In this document: in pieces, positions 17,517-24,897 of the stretch
How positions within the stretch are numbered: the stretch's first letter is position 1
How the letters are laid out: each line of letters opens with the position of its first letter
Source of the DNA: Bifidobacteriaceae bacterium
GTDB lineage: Bacteria; Actinomycetota; Actinomycetes; Actinomycetales; WQXJ01
Length of the DNA: 24,897 nt
Direction of reading: 5' to 3'
Assembly: GCA_031278075.1 (NCBI GenBank)
Contig: JAITLE010000053.1
Coordinates: forward strand, 1-24,897
Made by a program: the position numbers and the translations under genes
Notes under the pieces: generated by a model
Told to the model about the DNA's origin: nothing
Databases searched by the model: none
The model's input: only the letters and a program-made list of their open reading frames with translations

Positions 17517-18037
17517 GCGCCCTGGTGTTGATCGGCCCGCCCGCGGCGGGTAAGACGACCGTCGGCCGGGAACTCGCCGGGCTGTTGCGAGTGGAATTCA
17601 TGGACACGGATGAGATGGTCGCTGAACGGGCCGGCCGGCCGATCGGCGAGATTTTCACGCGCGACGGCGAGGCCGCCTTCCGTGCCATGGAACGCACAGC
17701 CGTGCTGGACGCGTTGGGCGAGGCCCAAGAGCGCCCACTGGTCGTGGCGGTCGGTGGCGGCGCGCCGATGGACCCGGTGGTCGCGGCGGATCTGGCCGAC
17801 AGGCCCGCCGCTGTGGTGTTCTTGGACATCTCGGCCGCTCTGGCCGCGCGACGGGTCGGCTTGGGCGCGACACGGCCGCTGCTGAGCGACTCGCCGCGCA
17901 AGATCTGGCGCGAGTTGATGGCGCGGCGCCGGCCCCGCTACGAGGAGTTGGCGACAGCCCGCGTCGAGGTGGACGGCAAACCGGCGACCGTGGTGGCTGA
18001 GGAGATCGCCCGCCTGGTCATGGCGAAGGAGACGTGA
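17513..18037 (+). CDS. aroK: Shikimate kinase
   Basis: Phosphorylates shikimate at O3 with ATP. The GTG overlaps the aroC stop (GTGA) and gives 174 residues, the normal size. Walker A is GPPAAGKT (8-15). Shikimate-binding D33 (MDTDEM), R57 (AAFRAMER) and the VGGGAP loop (~78-83) are present. The LID region carries RPLL, and a basic RRRPRYEELA helix follows. No domain fusion is seen, although aroK-aroB fusions exist in other organisms; here a separate TTG start for aroB lies 4 nt after the stop. Confidence 0.96.
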   Translation: MSALVLIGPPAAGKTTVGRELAGLLRVEFMDTDEMVAERAGRPIGEIFTRDGEAAFRAMERTAVLDALGEAQERPLVVAVGGGAPMDPVVAADLADRPAAVVFLDISAALAARRVGLGATRPLLSDSPRKIWRELMARRRPRYEELATARVEVDGKPATVVAEEIARLVMAKET

Positions 18038-18041
18038 AAGC

Positions 18042-19586
18042 TTGAACACTGGGAGTGAGACACGCGTCACGGTGAAGCTGGACCCGCCTTACGACGTGGT
18101 GGTCCGCGCCGACCTGTTGCGGGATCTGGGCAGCCACATCCCGCGCGGCGCCCGGCGGTTGATGCTCGTGTTCGACCCGAACGTCGCCGGTCCCGTCCCT
18201 GGTGTGGTCGACGCGCTCCGCAAGGATGGTTTCGAGGTGCACATCCTGGCCATTCCGAGCGGTGAGGCGGCCAAGTCGATCGAGGTGGCGGCGGCCGCGT
18301 GGCAACGCCTGGGCGAGGCGTCCTTCACCCGCACCGATCTGATCGTGGCGCTGGGCGGTGGCGCCACCACCGACCTGGCCGGCTTCGTGGCGGCGACCTG
18401 GCTGCGTGGGTCGCCCGTCGTCTACGTCCCGACCACGTTGCTGGCGATGGTTGACGCGGCCATCGGGGGCAAGACCGGCATCGACATAGAGGAGGGGAAG
18501 AACCTGGTCGGGGCTTTCCACCAGCCGGTCGCGGTGTTGTGCGACCCCGTCTTGTTGGAGAGCCTGCCCGCCGTGGAAATGGCCGCAGGCATGGCTGAAG
18601 TGGTCAAAGCTGGCCTGATCGCCGATCCAGGCATCCTAGATGTCGCCTGGTCCGGGCCCAGAGAGGTGATCAACCCCGCCGGGCCGTTGCTGATCGAGGT
18701 GATCCGGCGCGCCGTGGCGGTCAAGGCTGAGGTGGTCGCGGCCGACCCGCTCGAGTCCGGGCGGCGGTCGATCCTGAATTACGGGCACACCTTCGGCCAC
18801 GCGATAGAGCAGGTGGAGCACTTCGAGTGGCGCCACGGCGAGGCGGTGGCGGTTGGGATGGTGTTCGCCGCCGAGGTGGCGGTCCGCGCTGGGTTGATGG
18901 ACCCGTCGTTGTTGGGTTTGCACCGCGAGCTGCTGTCCGCCATCGGGCTGCCCACCTCCTACCAGCCCGGCCGGTGGGATCGCTTGTGGCCGGCGATGCG
19001 GCGCGACAAGAAGAACCAGGGCGCTACGCGGCGCATGGTGCTGCTCGAGGATGTCGGCCAGCCGGTGATCGTGCGCGACATCCCCGAGTCGTTGCTGAAG
19101 GAGGCGTATCAGGCGATCTCCGCGGTGCCCGGGGCCGCGCCGTATCCAATGTCCGGCGCGGCTGGATCCCCGCTCGAGAACCCGTACGGCCTGCCGGCGT
19201 ATGTCCCGCCCGCGGATGTTCCGTCCGATCGCCCACTGGACCATCCCTCCGGCTCGCGCGCCCGGGGCTGGTCGGGGGATGCCGTGGACGGCCGCGGGCG
19301 GGAAGCGGCGGGCGGGGACCACAGCAGCGGCGCCTGGACGTTGGAGGGGGCAGGTGTTCCCGCTGGTCCCAGCGCTGGCGCCGCTTTGGTGACGCGGGGT
19401 GACGCGCGGACGGGGCCCCCGGCCGGGGTGCTGGGACCGCCTGCGGTCGTGGCCCCGCCGACCTTCGGCGGGCCGGCGGTGGGGCCGCGACCGCCTGAGC
19501 TGCCGCCGCTGCCGCCAAAGCGGCCACCGTCCCCGATGAGGCGGGCGAGACACTTGGACGATCAGCCGCCAAATCCTCGGGAGTGA
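18042..19586 (+). CDS. aroB: 3-dehydroquinate synthase with proline-rich C-terminal tail
   Basis: Converts DAHP to 3-dehydroquinate using NAD and a divalent metal. The catalytic domain spans residues 1-360, with IPSGEAAKS, the NAD loop LGGGATTDLAGFVAATWLRG, PTTLLAMVDAAIGGKTGID and metal ligands in AEVVKAG, NYGHTFGHAIE and HGEAVAVGM. The start is a TTG, with AAGGAG (18026-18031) 10 nt upstream; no in-frame ATG or GTG fits better. The family normally ends near 360, but this frame runs to 514. The additional ~154 residues are Pro/Gly/Ala-rich with no recognisable domain. Its stop overlaps the GTG that could serve aroQ. Confidence 0.95.
   Translation: MNTGSETRVTVKLDPPYDVVVRADLLRDLGSHIPRGARRLMLVFDPNVAGPVPGVVDALRKDGFEVHILAIPSGEAAKSIEVAAAAWQRLGEASFTRTDLIVALGGGATTDLAGFVAATWLRGSPVVYVPTTLLAMVDAAIGGKTGIDIEEGKNLVGAFHQPVAVLCDPVLLESLPAVEMAAGMAEVVKAGLIADPGILDVAWSGPREVINPAGPLLIEVIRRAVAVKAEVVAADPLESGRRSILNYGHTFGHAIEQVEHFEWRHGEAVAVGMVFAAEVAVRAGLMDPSLLGLHRELLSAIGLPTSYQPGRWDRLWPAMRRDKKNQGATRRMVLLEDVGQPVIVRDIPESLLKEAYQAISAVPGAAPYPMSGAAGSPLENPYGLPAYVPPADVPSDRPLDHPSGSRARGWSGDAVDGRGREAAGGDHSSGAWTLEGAGVPAGPSAGAALVTRGDARTGPPAGVLGPPAVVAPPTFGGPAVGPRPPELPPLPPKRPPSPMRRARHLDDQPPNPRE
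19122..19583 (+). other. Disordered Pro/Gly-rich extension of AroB
   Basis: Residues 361-514 follow directly after the last AroB helix (LLKEAYQAIS). Short motifs include ENPYGLPAYVPP near the start and PPELPPLPPKRPPSP near the end, followed by a basic patch (MRRAR). Third codon positions carry more A/T than in the catalytic domain (runs such as GGT, GTT, GCT, CCT, CCA, AAT), which suggests weaker selection or recent origin. An in-frame ATG at 19149 exists but has no clear ribosome binding site, so a separate gene is less likely. Confidence 0.75.
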
Positions 19587-19588
19587 CG

Positions 19589-20023
19589 ATGAACCAACAG
19601 ATCTTGATAGCGAACGGGCCGAACCTGGGCCGGCTCGGCGCCCGCGAGGTGGACGTGTACGGCGAGTTGGACTTTCCGGCTCTGGTCCGCGCGTGCTCGG
19701 CATGGGCGGCGGAACTTGGCTTCGACGCGTCCGTCCGGCAGACCGACGACGAGGCGGAGCTGGTCTCATGGCTGCACGCCGCCGCCGACCAGGGCATGCC
19801 GGTGATCTTGAACCCGGCGGCGTTCACGCACTATTCGTATGCGTTGCGGGACGCCGCGGCTGAGGTGTCGTTGTTGATCGAGGTCCACATCACCAATCCC
19901 GCGTCCAGGGAGCGCTTCCGCCGCCGCTCGGTCGTCGCGGAGGTGGCCCGTGGCACAATCGCGGGCTTCGGCTTCGACTCCTACCGGCTGGCTCTCGAGG
20001 CTCTGGCCCGTCTGCGGCGATGA
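19589..20023 (+). CDS. aroQ: 3-dehydroquinate dehydratase, type II
   Basis: Dehydrates 3-dehydroquinate to 3-dehydroshikimate. It belongs to the small dodecameric type II family, not type I AroD. From the ATG at 19589 the protein has 144 residues, and R19, Y24, N75 and H81 fall exactly at the mycobacterial enzyme's positions, with H100 and R111 one position earlier. This supports the ATG over the GTG at 19583 that overlaps the aroB stop, and GGAG (19580-19583) is 5 nt before it. Motifs are NGPNLGRLGARE, NPAAFTHYSYALRDA and EVHITNP, where Thr replaces the usual Ser. It completes aroE-C-K-B-Q. Confidence 0.96.
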   Translation: MNQQILIANGPNLGRLGAREVDVYGELDFPALVRACSAWAAELGFDASVRQTDDEAELVSWLHAAADQGMPVILNPAAFTHYSYALRDAAAEVSLLIEVHITNPASRERFRRRSVVAEVARGTIAGFGFDSYRLALEALARLRR

Positions 20024-20039
20024 CCCCCGAACAGGCGGT

Positions 20040-21845
20040 TCACCCGGCTTCGTGTGCGCGGCGCGCCGCCGCCTCCTCGTAGAGCGCGTCCACCTCGGCT
20101 GCGAAGTCCCTCAGCACCAGGTCCCGCTTGACTTTGAGCGACGGCGTCAAATACCCGTTGGCCTCGGTGAACTCGGCGTCCAAGATGCGGAACTCGCGGA
20201 TCGACTCCGCCCGCGAGACCACCTCATTGGTCCGGGCCACACCCCGCGCCAAGGACGCGTGGATGTCCGGATCGATCCTGGCCTGTTCCAAGGTGAGCGG
20301 GGATTTGCCGTGGTTGGCGAGCCAACCCGGGATCATCTCCTCGTCCAGGGTGATCAAGGCGGCGACGAACGGTCGCTTGTCGCCCACCACCACCACTTGC
20401 GAGACCAGCGGGTGGCCGCGCAGCCGATCCTCCAGCAGCGCCGGCGCCACGTTCTTGCCGCTGCCGGTCACGATCAGCTCCTTGCGCCGAGCGGTGATGC
20501 TCAAGTAGCCGTCCTCGTCCAGCGCGCCGATGTCGCCGGTGCGGAACCAGCCATCCTGGAAAACCTCAGCCGTGGCGGCCGGGTCGTTGCGGTAGGAGCG
20601 GAAAACGTGTGTCCCGCGCACCAGCACCTCGCCATCGTCCGCGATGGCCACAGTCTGCGAGGGCAGCGGCAGCCCCACGGTCCCAATCTTGTTCAGCGCC
20701 TCACGGTTCACCGCGGTCGGCGCCGTGGTCTCCGTCAAGCCGTAGCCCTCGTACACGGTCAAACCGATCCCCCGGAAGAAATGTCCCAGCCGTTCGCCCA
20801 ACGGCGCGCCGCCCGAGACCGCTTTGTCGAGTTGGCCGCCCATCATCCGTGTCAGCTTGCGATACACCAGCCGCCGCGCGATTCCGTGCTGCACCCGCCG
20901 CACAGCCGTGAACCCGCCGCGCGAGTCCCGTTCCCTAGAAGAGACGATCGCGACCTTCGCCGCCCAGCGGAAGATCCGCAGCTTCATCCCGCCGCCAGCG
21001 GAAGCCTCAGCCGCGTTGTAGACCTTCTCCAAGACGCGCGGCACCACCAAGATGAACGTCGGTTTGAACGTGGCCAGGTCCCGCATCAACTGCTTCGTGT
21101 CCGGCGCGTAGGCCACCACCGTGGCGGCATGCAACGCGATCACGTTGATGACTCGCGCGAACACGTGCGCCATCGGCAGGAACAGGAGGCAGCGGGCGCC
21201 GTCGCCGCAGATGAACCACAGCGTGGTGGCGGCGTTGCGGGCCGCGGTCGTGAAGTTCAGGTGGGTCAGCTCCACGCCCTTCGGGCGTCCCGTGGTGCCG
21301 GATGTGTAGATGACCGTCGCGAGGTCCTCCCCGCGGACGGCGGCGCGCCGGGCGGCCAGGTCGGCATCGGACACCGGCTTGCCCAATTCGACCAGACGCT
21401 CCAAAGCGCCTTCGTCCATGACATGGATCTCCCCGCGCAGCGAGGGGCGTAACACCTCGGCGTGGGCGGCGGTCTCGGCGACGGCCCCGGTCATGCCGCT
21501 GTCCTGGACGATCCACTCCGCCTGCGCGACGGACGAGGTCTCATAGATGGGCACCCCGACAGCCCCGATGTGCCACAAGGCGTAGTCGACCAACGTCCAG
21601 CGTTCCGATGTGCGGCCCATGATCCCGTAGGTGTCGCCGTGGCGCACTCCGGCCGCCATGAACCCCTTGGCGAGGGCTTCCACCTGCGCTGTGAACGCTC
21701 CCGCGCTGACGGGCGTCCAACCGTCTTCGCCACGGACCTCCATCATGGGCGCGGCCGGGTCGCGGTCGCGTCGTCCCAGCAGCAGATCGGAGATTGATTC
21801 TTCGGGATTGGCGGGGTGGATGGCCGCGACAGTGGAAACCTTCAC
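20040..21845 (-). CDS. Long-chain fatty acid-CoA ligase (FadD15-like AMP-binding enzyme)
   Basis: Activates fatty acids through an acyl-adenylate to acyl-CoA. 601 residues from the GTG at 21845. Motifs are the P-loop YTSGTTGRPKGVELTH, the VYEGYGLTETTAP core, the hinge WFRTGDIGALDEDGYLSITARRKELIVTGSGKNVAP, and a C-terminal region typical of long-chain synthetases of the FadD15 branch (GHPLVSQVVVVGDKRPFVAALITLDEE). The frame is open to a TTG at 21899, but TAGGGT on the minus strand lies 7 nt before the GTG, so a leaderless start is chosen. It is the only minus-strand gene here, convergent with aroQ (16 nt apart) and divergent from efp. Substrate is inferred from family only. Confidence 0.9.
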   Translation of the reverse strand: MKVSTVAAIHPANPEESISDLLLGRRDRDPAAPMMEVRGEDGWTPVSAGAFTAQVEALAKGFMAAGVRHGDTYGIMGRTSERWTLVDYALWHIGAVGVPIYETSSVAQAEWIVQDSGMTGAVAETAAHAEVLRPSLRGEIHVMDEGALERLVELGKPVSDADLAARRAAVRGEDLATVIYTSGTTGRPKGVELTHLNFTTAARNAATTLWFICGDGARCLLFLPMAHVFARVINVIALHAATVVAYAPDTKQLMRDLATFKPTFILVVPRVLEKVYNAAEASAGGGMKLRIFRWAAKVAIVSSRERDSRGGFTAVRRVQHGIARRLVYRKLTRMMGGQLDKAVSGGAPLGERLGHFFRGIGLTVYEGYGLTETTAPTAVNREALNKIGTVGLPLPSQTVAIADDGEVLVRGTHVFRSYRNDPAATAEVFQDGWFRTGDIGALDEDGYLSITARRKELIVTGSGKNVAPALLEDRLRGHPLVSQVVVVGDKRPFVAALITLDEEMIPGWLANHGKSPLTLEQARIDPDIHASLARGVARTNEVVSRAESIREFRILDAEFTEANGYLTPSLKVKRDLVLRDFAAEVDALYEEAAARRAHEAG

Positions 21846-21852
21846 TTGGGGG

Positions 21853-21858
21853 ACCCTA
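21853..21858 (-). promoter_or_regulatory. fadD -10 box, leaderless type
   Basis: Minus-strand TAGGGT, 7 nt before the fadD GTG at 21845. It lies about 40 bp from the efp -10 box, so the two promoters are divergent and could influence each other. Confidence 0.45.
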
Positions 21859-21900
21859 GTCTGCCCCGCCCTCCCTACGCATTCGTAGCCTGCCGCCAAG

Positions 21901-21906
21901 TAAGAT
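21901..21906 (+). promoter_or_regulatory. efp -10 box
   Basis: TAAGAT, the same hexamer as before secG, but here 36 nt upstream of the GTG. It predicts a ~30-nt leader carrying the GGAGA Shine-Dalgarno (21934-21938). No clear -35 was seen. Confidence 0.45.
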
Positions 21907-21942
21907 ATTCGCGGCTAACACACATTAGGACACGGAGATCTT

Positions 21943-22503
21943 GTGGCGACGACCAACGACTTGAAGAACGGCCTGGTATTGAACCTGGACGGCCAGCTAT
22001 GGACTGTCATCGAGTTTCAGCACGTCAAACCCGGCAAAGGCGGCGCGTTTGTGCGCACCAAGCTGAAGAACGTGCTGTCCGGGAAGGTGGTGGACCGCAC
22101 CTTCAACGCCGGGGTGAAGGTGGAGACGGCGACAGTGGACAAGCGGGACATGCAATTCCTGTACCGCGACGGCGACCTGTTCGTGTTCATGGACAAGGAC
22201 ACCTACGACCAGATCAACGTCCCGGAGGCGACGGTCGGCGACGCGGCGCACTTCCTGCTCGAAGGCCAGGACGCGACCGTCGCCCGCCATGAAGGCGACC
22301 CCCTCTACGTGGAGCTCCCCGCCGCGGTGGTCCTCGAGATCACCTACACCGAGCCCGGCCTGCAAGGCGACCGGTCCACCGGCGGGACCAAGCCCGCCAC
22401 GCTCGAGACCGGCTACGTCATCCAAGTCCCGTTGTTCCTCGAGCAGGGCGTCAACGTGAAGGTCGACACCCGCACCGGCGAATACCTGGGTCGGGTCAAC
22501 TAG
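21943..22503 (+). CDS. efp: Translation elongation factor P
   Basis: Relieves ribosome stalling at consecutive prolines. 186 residues, three beta-barrel domains, an eIF5A look-alike. It starts MATTNDLKNGLVL, the tip loop is KPGKGGAFVRTK with K32 at the tip, and VDRTFNAGVKVETA and the C-terminal signature TGEYLGRVN follow. The loop reads PGKGG; many actinobacterial EF-Ps read PGKGP and work without lysine modification. No modification gene (epmA, epmB, ymfI, earP) lies in this window. The GTG follows GGAGA by 4 nt. The stop shares a base with the nusB start. Confidence 0.97.
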   Translation: MATTNDLKNGLVLNLDGQLWTVIEFQHVKPGKGGAFVRTKLKNVLSGKVVDRTFNAGVKVETATVDKRDMQFLYRDGDLFVFMDKDTYDQINVPEATVGDAAHFLLEGQDATVARHEGDPLYVELPAAVVLEITYTEPGLQGDRSTGGTKPATLETGYVIQVPLFLEQGVNVKVDTRTGEYLGRVN

Positions 22504-22955
22504 TGGGACGCGGCTCGCGGACGGCCGCGCGCCGCCGGGCGGTCGAGTTGGTCTTCGAGTCGCTCCAGCGGGGCGTGCCGCTCACGGACCTGCTCGCCGA
22601 ACGCGCCGCCTGGTTGGCCGCGCTGGCTGCCCGGGAGGGCGCCCCGTCGCACGATGCCGACCGGTTGGCGCCCTACACCGTCCACCTCGTCGAGGGGGTG
22701 GCGCGCCACCAGGAGCTGATCTCAGAGTGGCTGGACACCTACTCGAAGGGTTGGGCCCAAGACCGCATGCCGGCGGTGGACCGGGCGATCATGTACGTCG
22801 GCGCGTACGAGGTGGTCTTCGAGGCCGACGTGCCCGATCCGATCGTGTTGAAGGAGGCGGCCGACCTGGCGAGCCGCCTGTCCACGGACAAGTCCCCGAA
22901 CTTCGTGTCTGGCCTGCTGGGCCGCCTGTCGAAGATCAAGACGACGCTGGTCTGA
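22503..22955 (+). CDS. nusB: Transcription antitermination factor NusB
   Basis: Binds boxA RNA with S10 (NusE) and promotes rRNA antitermination. 150 residues, all-helical. The arginine-rich N-terminus (GRGSRTAARRRAVELVFES) and conserved core (DRMPAVDRAIMYVGAYEVVF, DVPDPIVLKEAADLAS, DKSPNFVSGLLGRL) are intact. The GTG overlaps the efp TAG by one base, so translation depends on efp. A copy of the recurrent 13-mer lies inside (22652-22664), encoding DADR. Confidence 0.95.
   Translation: MGRGSRTAARRRAVELVFESLQRGVPLTDLLAERAAWLAALAAREGAPSHDADRLAPYTVHLVEGVARHQELISEWLDTYSKGWAQDRMPAVDRAIMYVGAYEVVFEADVPDPIVLKEAADLASRLSTDKSPNFVSGLLGRLSKIKTTLV
22652..22664 (+). repeat. Recurrent 13-mer, copy 5
   Basis: Inside nusB, read as DADR. 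Shares a 20-base match, GCACGATGCCGACCGGTTGG, with the pyrC copy although the reading frames differ. Confidence 0.8.
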
Positions 22956-22959
22956 GCCG

Positions 22960-22985
22960 TCGCCACGCAGCCGGCGGCGTGGCGA
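22960..22985 (+). terminator. GC-rich hairpin after nusB
   Basis: TCGCCACGC (22960-22968) pairs perfectly with GCGTGGCGA (22977-22985), loop AGCCGGCG, five bases after the nusB stop and just upstream of the pyr promoter. It lacks a U-tract, as actinobacterial terminators often do. It probably insulates efp-nusB from the pyr operon. Confidence 0.6.
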
Positions 22986-23010
22986 GGCGGAGCTTTGGGC
23001 CGGCGTGGGC

Positions 23011-23016
23011 TAGGGT
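23011..23016 (+). promoter_or_regulatory. pyr operon -10 box
   Basis: TAGGGT downstream of the nusB hairpin. A start near 23023 gives a leader of ~57 nt that contains the PyrR-type RNA element. Confidence 0.45.
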
Positions 23017-23036
23017 TGGCTGGTTGGTGATGATCA

Positions 23037-23072
23037 TCCTTTAAACCCCGTCCGGCGAGGCGGGAAAGGAGT
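23037..23072 (+). promoter_or_regulatory. PyrR-binding RNA element covering the pyrR ribosome binding site
   Basis: The RNA contains UUUAA (23040-23044) and a hairpin CCCGUC/GGCGGG closing a CGGCGA hexaloop (23053-23058). These are the two PyrR recognition marks known from Bacillus: a UUUAA-like internal bulge and a CNGNGA loop. A lower stem UCC/GGA (or UCCUUU/AAAGGA in the alternative fold) captures the AAAGGAG Shine-Dalgarno at 23065-23071, 8 nt before the GTG. PyrR plus UMP/UTP would stabilise the fold and block pyrR translation, as established for mycobacteria. No terminator hairpin follows, so translational control is favoured over attenuation. Confidence 0.75.
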
Positions 23073-23079
23073 CCGTGGC

Positions 23080-23622
23080 GTGGCAGTCAGAGAGGTCCTG
23101 ACGGGGCCTGACATCTCACGAGCGCTTCAGCGCATGGCCCATCAGATCCTCGAGAGGAACCGCGGCCCCGACGGGCTGGTGATCCTCGGCATACCGACCA
23201 GGGGAGTGCCGCTCGCGGGCCGCCTGGCGAACGCGATCGCCGGGATCGAACCCGACTGGCAGGTGGCGCTCGGGCAACTCGACGTCACGATGCACCGCGA
23301 CGATCTGGCCCGCTTGCCCACCCGGCCGCTCGGAGAGATCGCGTTGCCGGCCGACGGCGTCGAGGACGCGACAGTGGTGCTGGTGGACGACGTGCTCTAC
23401 TCAGGGCGGACCATTCGCGCCGCTCTCGACACCCTCACCGGGCTGGGCCGGCCGCGCGCGGTCCGGCTAGCGGTGCTGGTGGACCGTGGGCACAGGCAGT
23501 TGCCGATCCGCGCGGATTATGTCGGGAAGAACCTCCCGACCGCGGCGGCGGAACGGGTCCGCGTGTTCCTAACCGAGGTCGACGGACGCGACGGTGTGGC
23601 GATCGAAGGGCCTGAGCAGTGA
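23080..23622 (+). CDS. pyrR: Pyrimidine operon regulator / uracil phosphoribosyltransferase PyrR
   Basis: 180-residue PyrR binds pyr leader RNA in response to UMP/UTP versus PRPP and has weak uracil phosphoribosyltransferase activity. The PRPP-binding loop VVLVDDVLYSGRTIRAALD (~99-117) is intact. ILGIPTRGVPLA near 45-56 and LDVTMHRDDLA near 68-78 are family marks, and the C-terminal RADYVGKNLPTA matches the end of known PyrRs. The GTG has AAAGGAG 8 nt upstream inside the RNA element. The stop overlaps the pyrB GTG by 4 nt. Confidence 0.96.
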   Translation: MAVREVLTGPDISRALQRMAHQILERNRGPDGLVILGIPTRGVPLAGRLANAIAGIEPDWQVALGQLDVTMHRDDLARLPTRPLGEIALPADGVEDATVVLVDDVLYSGRTIRAALDTLTGLGRPRAVRLAVLVDRGHRQLPIRADYVGKNLPTAAAERVRVFLTEVDGRDGVAIEGPEQ

Positions 23623-24575
23623 AGCACCTGCTCAGCGCGGCCGACCTGAGCCGTGAAGAGGCCGTGGGAATCCTGGATGACGCCGAGCGATGGGCTGCCA
23701 CCCAAGGCCGCGAGATCAAGAAGATGCCGACCCTGCGCGGCAAGACCGTGGTCAACCTCTTCTTCGAGGATTCGACCCGCACCCGGATCTCGTTCGAGAC
23801 CGCCGCCAAGCGGCTCAGCGCCGACGTGATCAACTTCTCGCCCAAGGGCTCCTCCGTCTCCAAGGGCGAGTCGCTCAAGGACACCGTGTTGACTTTGGGC
23901 GCGATGCGCATCGACGGGATCGTGGTGCGGCATTCGGCGTGCGGCGCGCCGTACCAGATCGCCCACTCGGGTTGGACCGACGCGTCGGTGGTCAACGCCG
24001 GCGACGGCACCCACCAGCACCCGACCCAGGCTCTGCTGGACGCGATGACGATGCGGCGGCATCTGGTCGAAGGCGACGTGCGCGGCCAGGACCTGCGAGG
24101 CCGGCGGGTGACGATCGTCGGGGACGTGTTGCATTCGCGGGTCGCCCGCTCCGGTGTGAACCTGTTCCGCACTCTGGGCGCCGAGGTGTCATTGGTGGCG
24201 CCGGCGACGCTGTTGCCGGTCGGTGTGGACGGCTGGGACTGCGACGTCTTCTTGAACCTGGACGAGGCGCTCGACGTGGCGCCCCCGGACGCCCTGATGA
24301 TGCTGCGTGTCCAGCGGGAACGCATGTCCAGCGCGGGCGGAGGGTTCTTCCCCAGCCCGGAGGAGTACGCCCGCGAGTACGGCTTGGACACCCGGCGGCT
24401 CGCCCGGTTGGCGTCGCACACGATAGTGCTGCACCCGGGGCCCATGAACCGCGGCCTCGAGATCGCCTCCCCGGCAGCCGACGGGCCGCGTTCGGTCGTC
24501 ACCGAACAGGTCGCGAACGGGGTCGCCGTGCGCATGGCGGTGCTGTACCTCACCATGACAGGGTCGAAGGAGTAG
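23619..24575 (+). CDS. pyrB: Aspartate carbamoyltransferase catalytic subunit
   Basis: Condenses carbamoyl phosphate with aspartate, the first committed pyrimidine step. 318 residues. Carbamoyl-phosphate site S52-TRTR (FFEDSTRTRISFE), the SSVSKGESLKDT loop with its catalytic lysines, RHSACGAPY, GDGTHQHPTQALLD, and the aspartate-side HPGPMNRGLEI are all present. No regulatory PyrI is seen. The GTG overlaps the pyrR stop. It is followed 4 nt later by pyrC, so the PyrR element should govern all three genes. Confidence 0.97.
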   Translation: MKHLLSAADLSREEAVGILDDAERWAATQGREIKKMPTLRGKTVVNLFFEDSTRTRISFETAAKRLSADVINFSPKGSSVSKGESLKDTVLTLGAMRIDGIVVRHSACGAPYQIAHSGWTDASVVNAGDGTHQHPTQALLDAMTMRRHLVEGDVRGQDLRGRRVTIVGDVLHSRVARSGVNLFRTLGAEVSLVAPATLLPVGVDGWDCDVFLNLDEALDVAPPDALMMLRVQRERMSSAGGGFFPSPEEYAREYGLDTRRLARLASHTIVLHPGPMNRGLEIASPAADGPRSVVTEQVANGVAVRMAVLYLTMTGSKE

Positions 24576-24579
24576 CGGA

Positions 24580-24897
24580 ATGAATCACCTGATCCGAGGC
24601 GCCAGATTGCCTGACGGCCGCCAGGTCGACATCGGCGTCGAGGACGGCGCGATCGTTTTGGTCGGCGAAGCCGCGCGCACGATGCCGACCGGTTGGGACG
24701 GCGCGGCCGTGATCGACGCGGACGGGCTCGTCGCGCTGCCCGGGCTGGTCGACATGCACACTCACCTGCGCGAACCGGGCCGCGAGGACGCGGAGACCGT
24801 GCTCAGCGGGTCCAGGGCGGCCGCCGCTGGCGGTTACACCTGCGTGCACGCGATGGCGAACACCAACCCGGTGGCGGACACCGCCGGGGTGGTCGAG
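24580..24897 (+). CDS. pyrC: Dihydroorotase (5' part, runs off the window)
   Basis: Cyclises carbamoyl aspartate to dihydroorotate. The first 106 codons are visible. They show the amidohydrolase N-terminal beta domain and the metal-binding DMHTHLREPG (H60 and H62 as zinc ligands), then the AAAAGGYTCVHAMANTNP strand typical of class I dihydroorotases. AAGGAG (24567-24572) sits 7 nt before the ATG, inside the end of pyrB. The rest lies beyond the window edge. It contains a 13-mer copy (24680-24692), here read as TMPTG rather than DADR. Confidence 0.95.
   Translation, partial: MNHLIRGARLPDGRQVDIGVEDGAIVLVGEAARTMPTGWDGAAVIDADGLVALPGLVDMHTHLREPGREDAETVLSGSRAAAAGGYTCVHAMANTNPVADTAGVVE
24680..24692 (+). 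repeat. Recurrent 13-mer, copy 6
   Basis: Inside pyrC in a different frame from the other coding copies (MPTG). The 20-base match to the nusB copy is therefore not due to shared protein sequence. Confidence 0.8.

Overview
The window is a gene-dense, high-GC stretch of chromosome from an actinobacterium (Actinomycetota). Several things point there: WhiA, RbpA, the rapZ-yvcK-whiA trio, type II dehydroquinase, frequent GTG starts, TAnnnT -10 boxes placed directly before start codons (leaderless transcripts), and conserved actinobacterial gene order. AroQ and the efp-nusB-pyrR-pyrB-pyrC order look most like Micrococcales/Actinomycetales, but family-level placement is inference.

Layout. (1) 1-~470: about three copies of a 158-bp tandem repeat, each carrying a perfect CTACACTTCTC/GAGAAGTGTAG hairpin; the array enters from the left edge. 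(2) 541-9449, all plus strand: uvrC, rapZ, yvcK, whiA, gap, pgk, tpiA, secG, rbpA, covering excision repair, cell-envelope and sporulation-type regulators, lower glycolysis, protein export and an RNA-polymerase-binding factor. (3) 9482-13985: rpsD with a structured leader, two small membrane proteins (DUF948-like and DUF6167-like), alaS and ruvX. (4) 14085-20023: mltG followed by a tight shikimate cluster, aroE-aroC-aroK-aroB-aroQ, mostly joined by 4-nt GTGA overlaps. (5) 20040-21858, minus strand: a long-chain acyl-CoA synthetase (FadD15-like) placed between aroQ and efp. (6) 21901-24897: efp-nusB, a GC-rich hairpin, then the pyrR-pyrB-pyrC operon, with pyrC cut by the window end.

Most genes are ordinary housekeeping genes with intact catalytic residues. 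The parts worth a second look are mostly non-coding or at protein edges. They are the hairpin repeat array upstream of uvrC; a 13-mer (CGATGCCGACCGG) present six times in six different contexts; a PyrR-type RNA element that covers the pyrR ribosome binding site; a recurring leaderless promoter layout; a structured rpsD leader; a roughly 150-residue proline-rich tail on AroB; and an EF-P tip loop reading PGKGG. I saw no tRNA, rRNA, CRISPR array, transposase, phage gene or obvious defence or biosynthetic system. All coordinates and alignments were done by hand.
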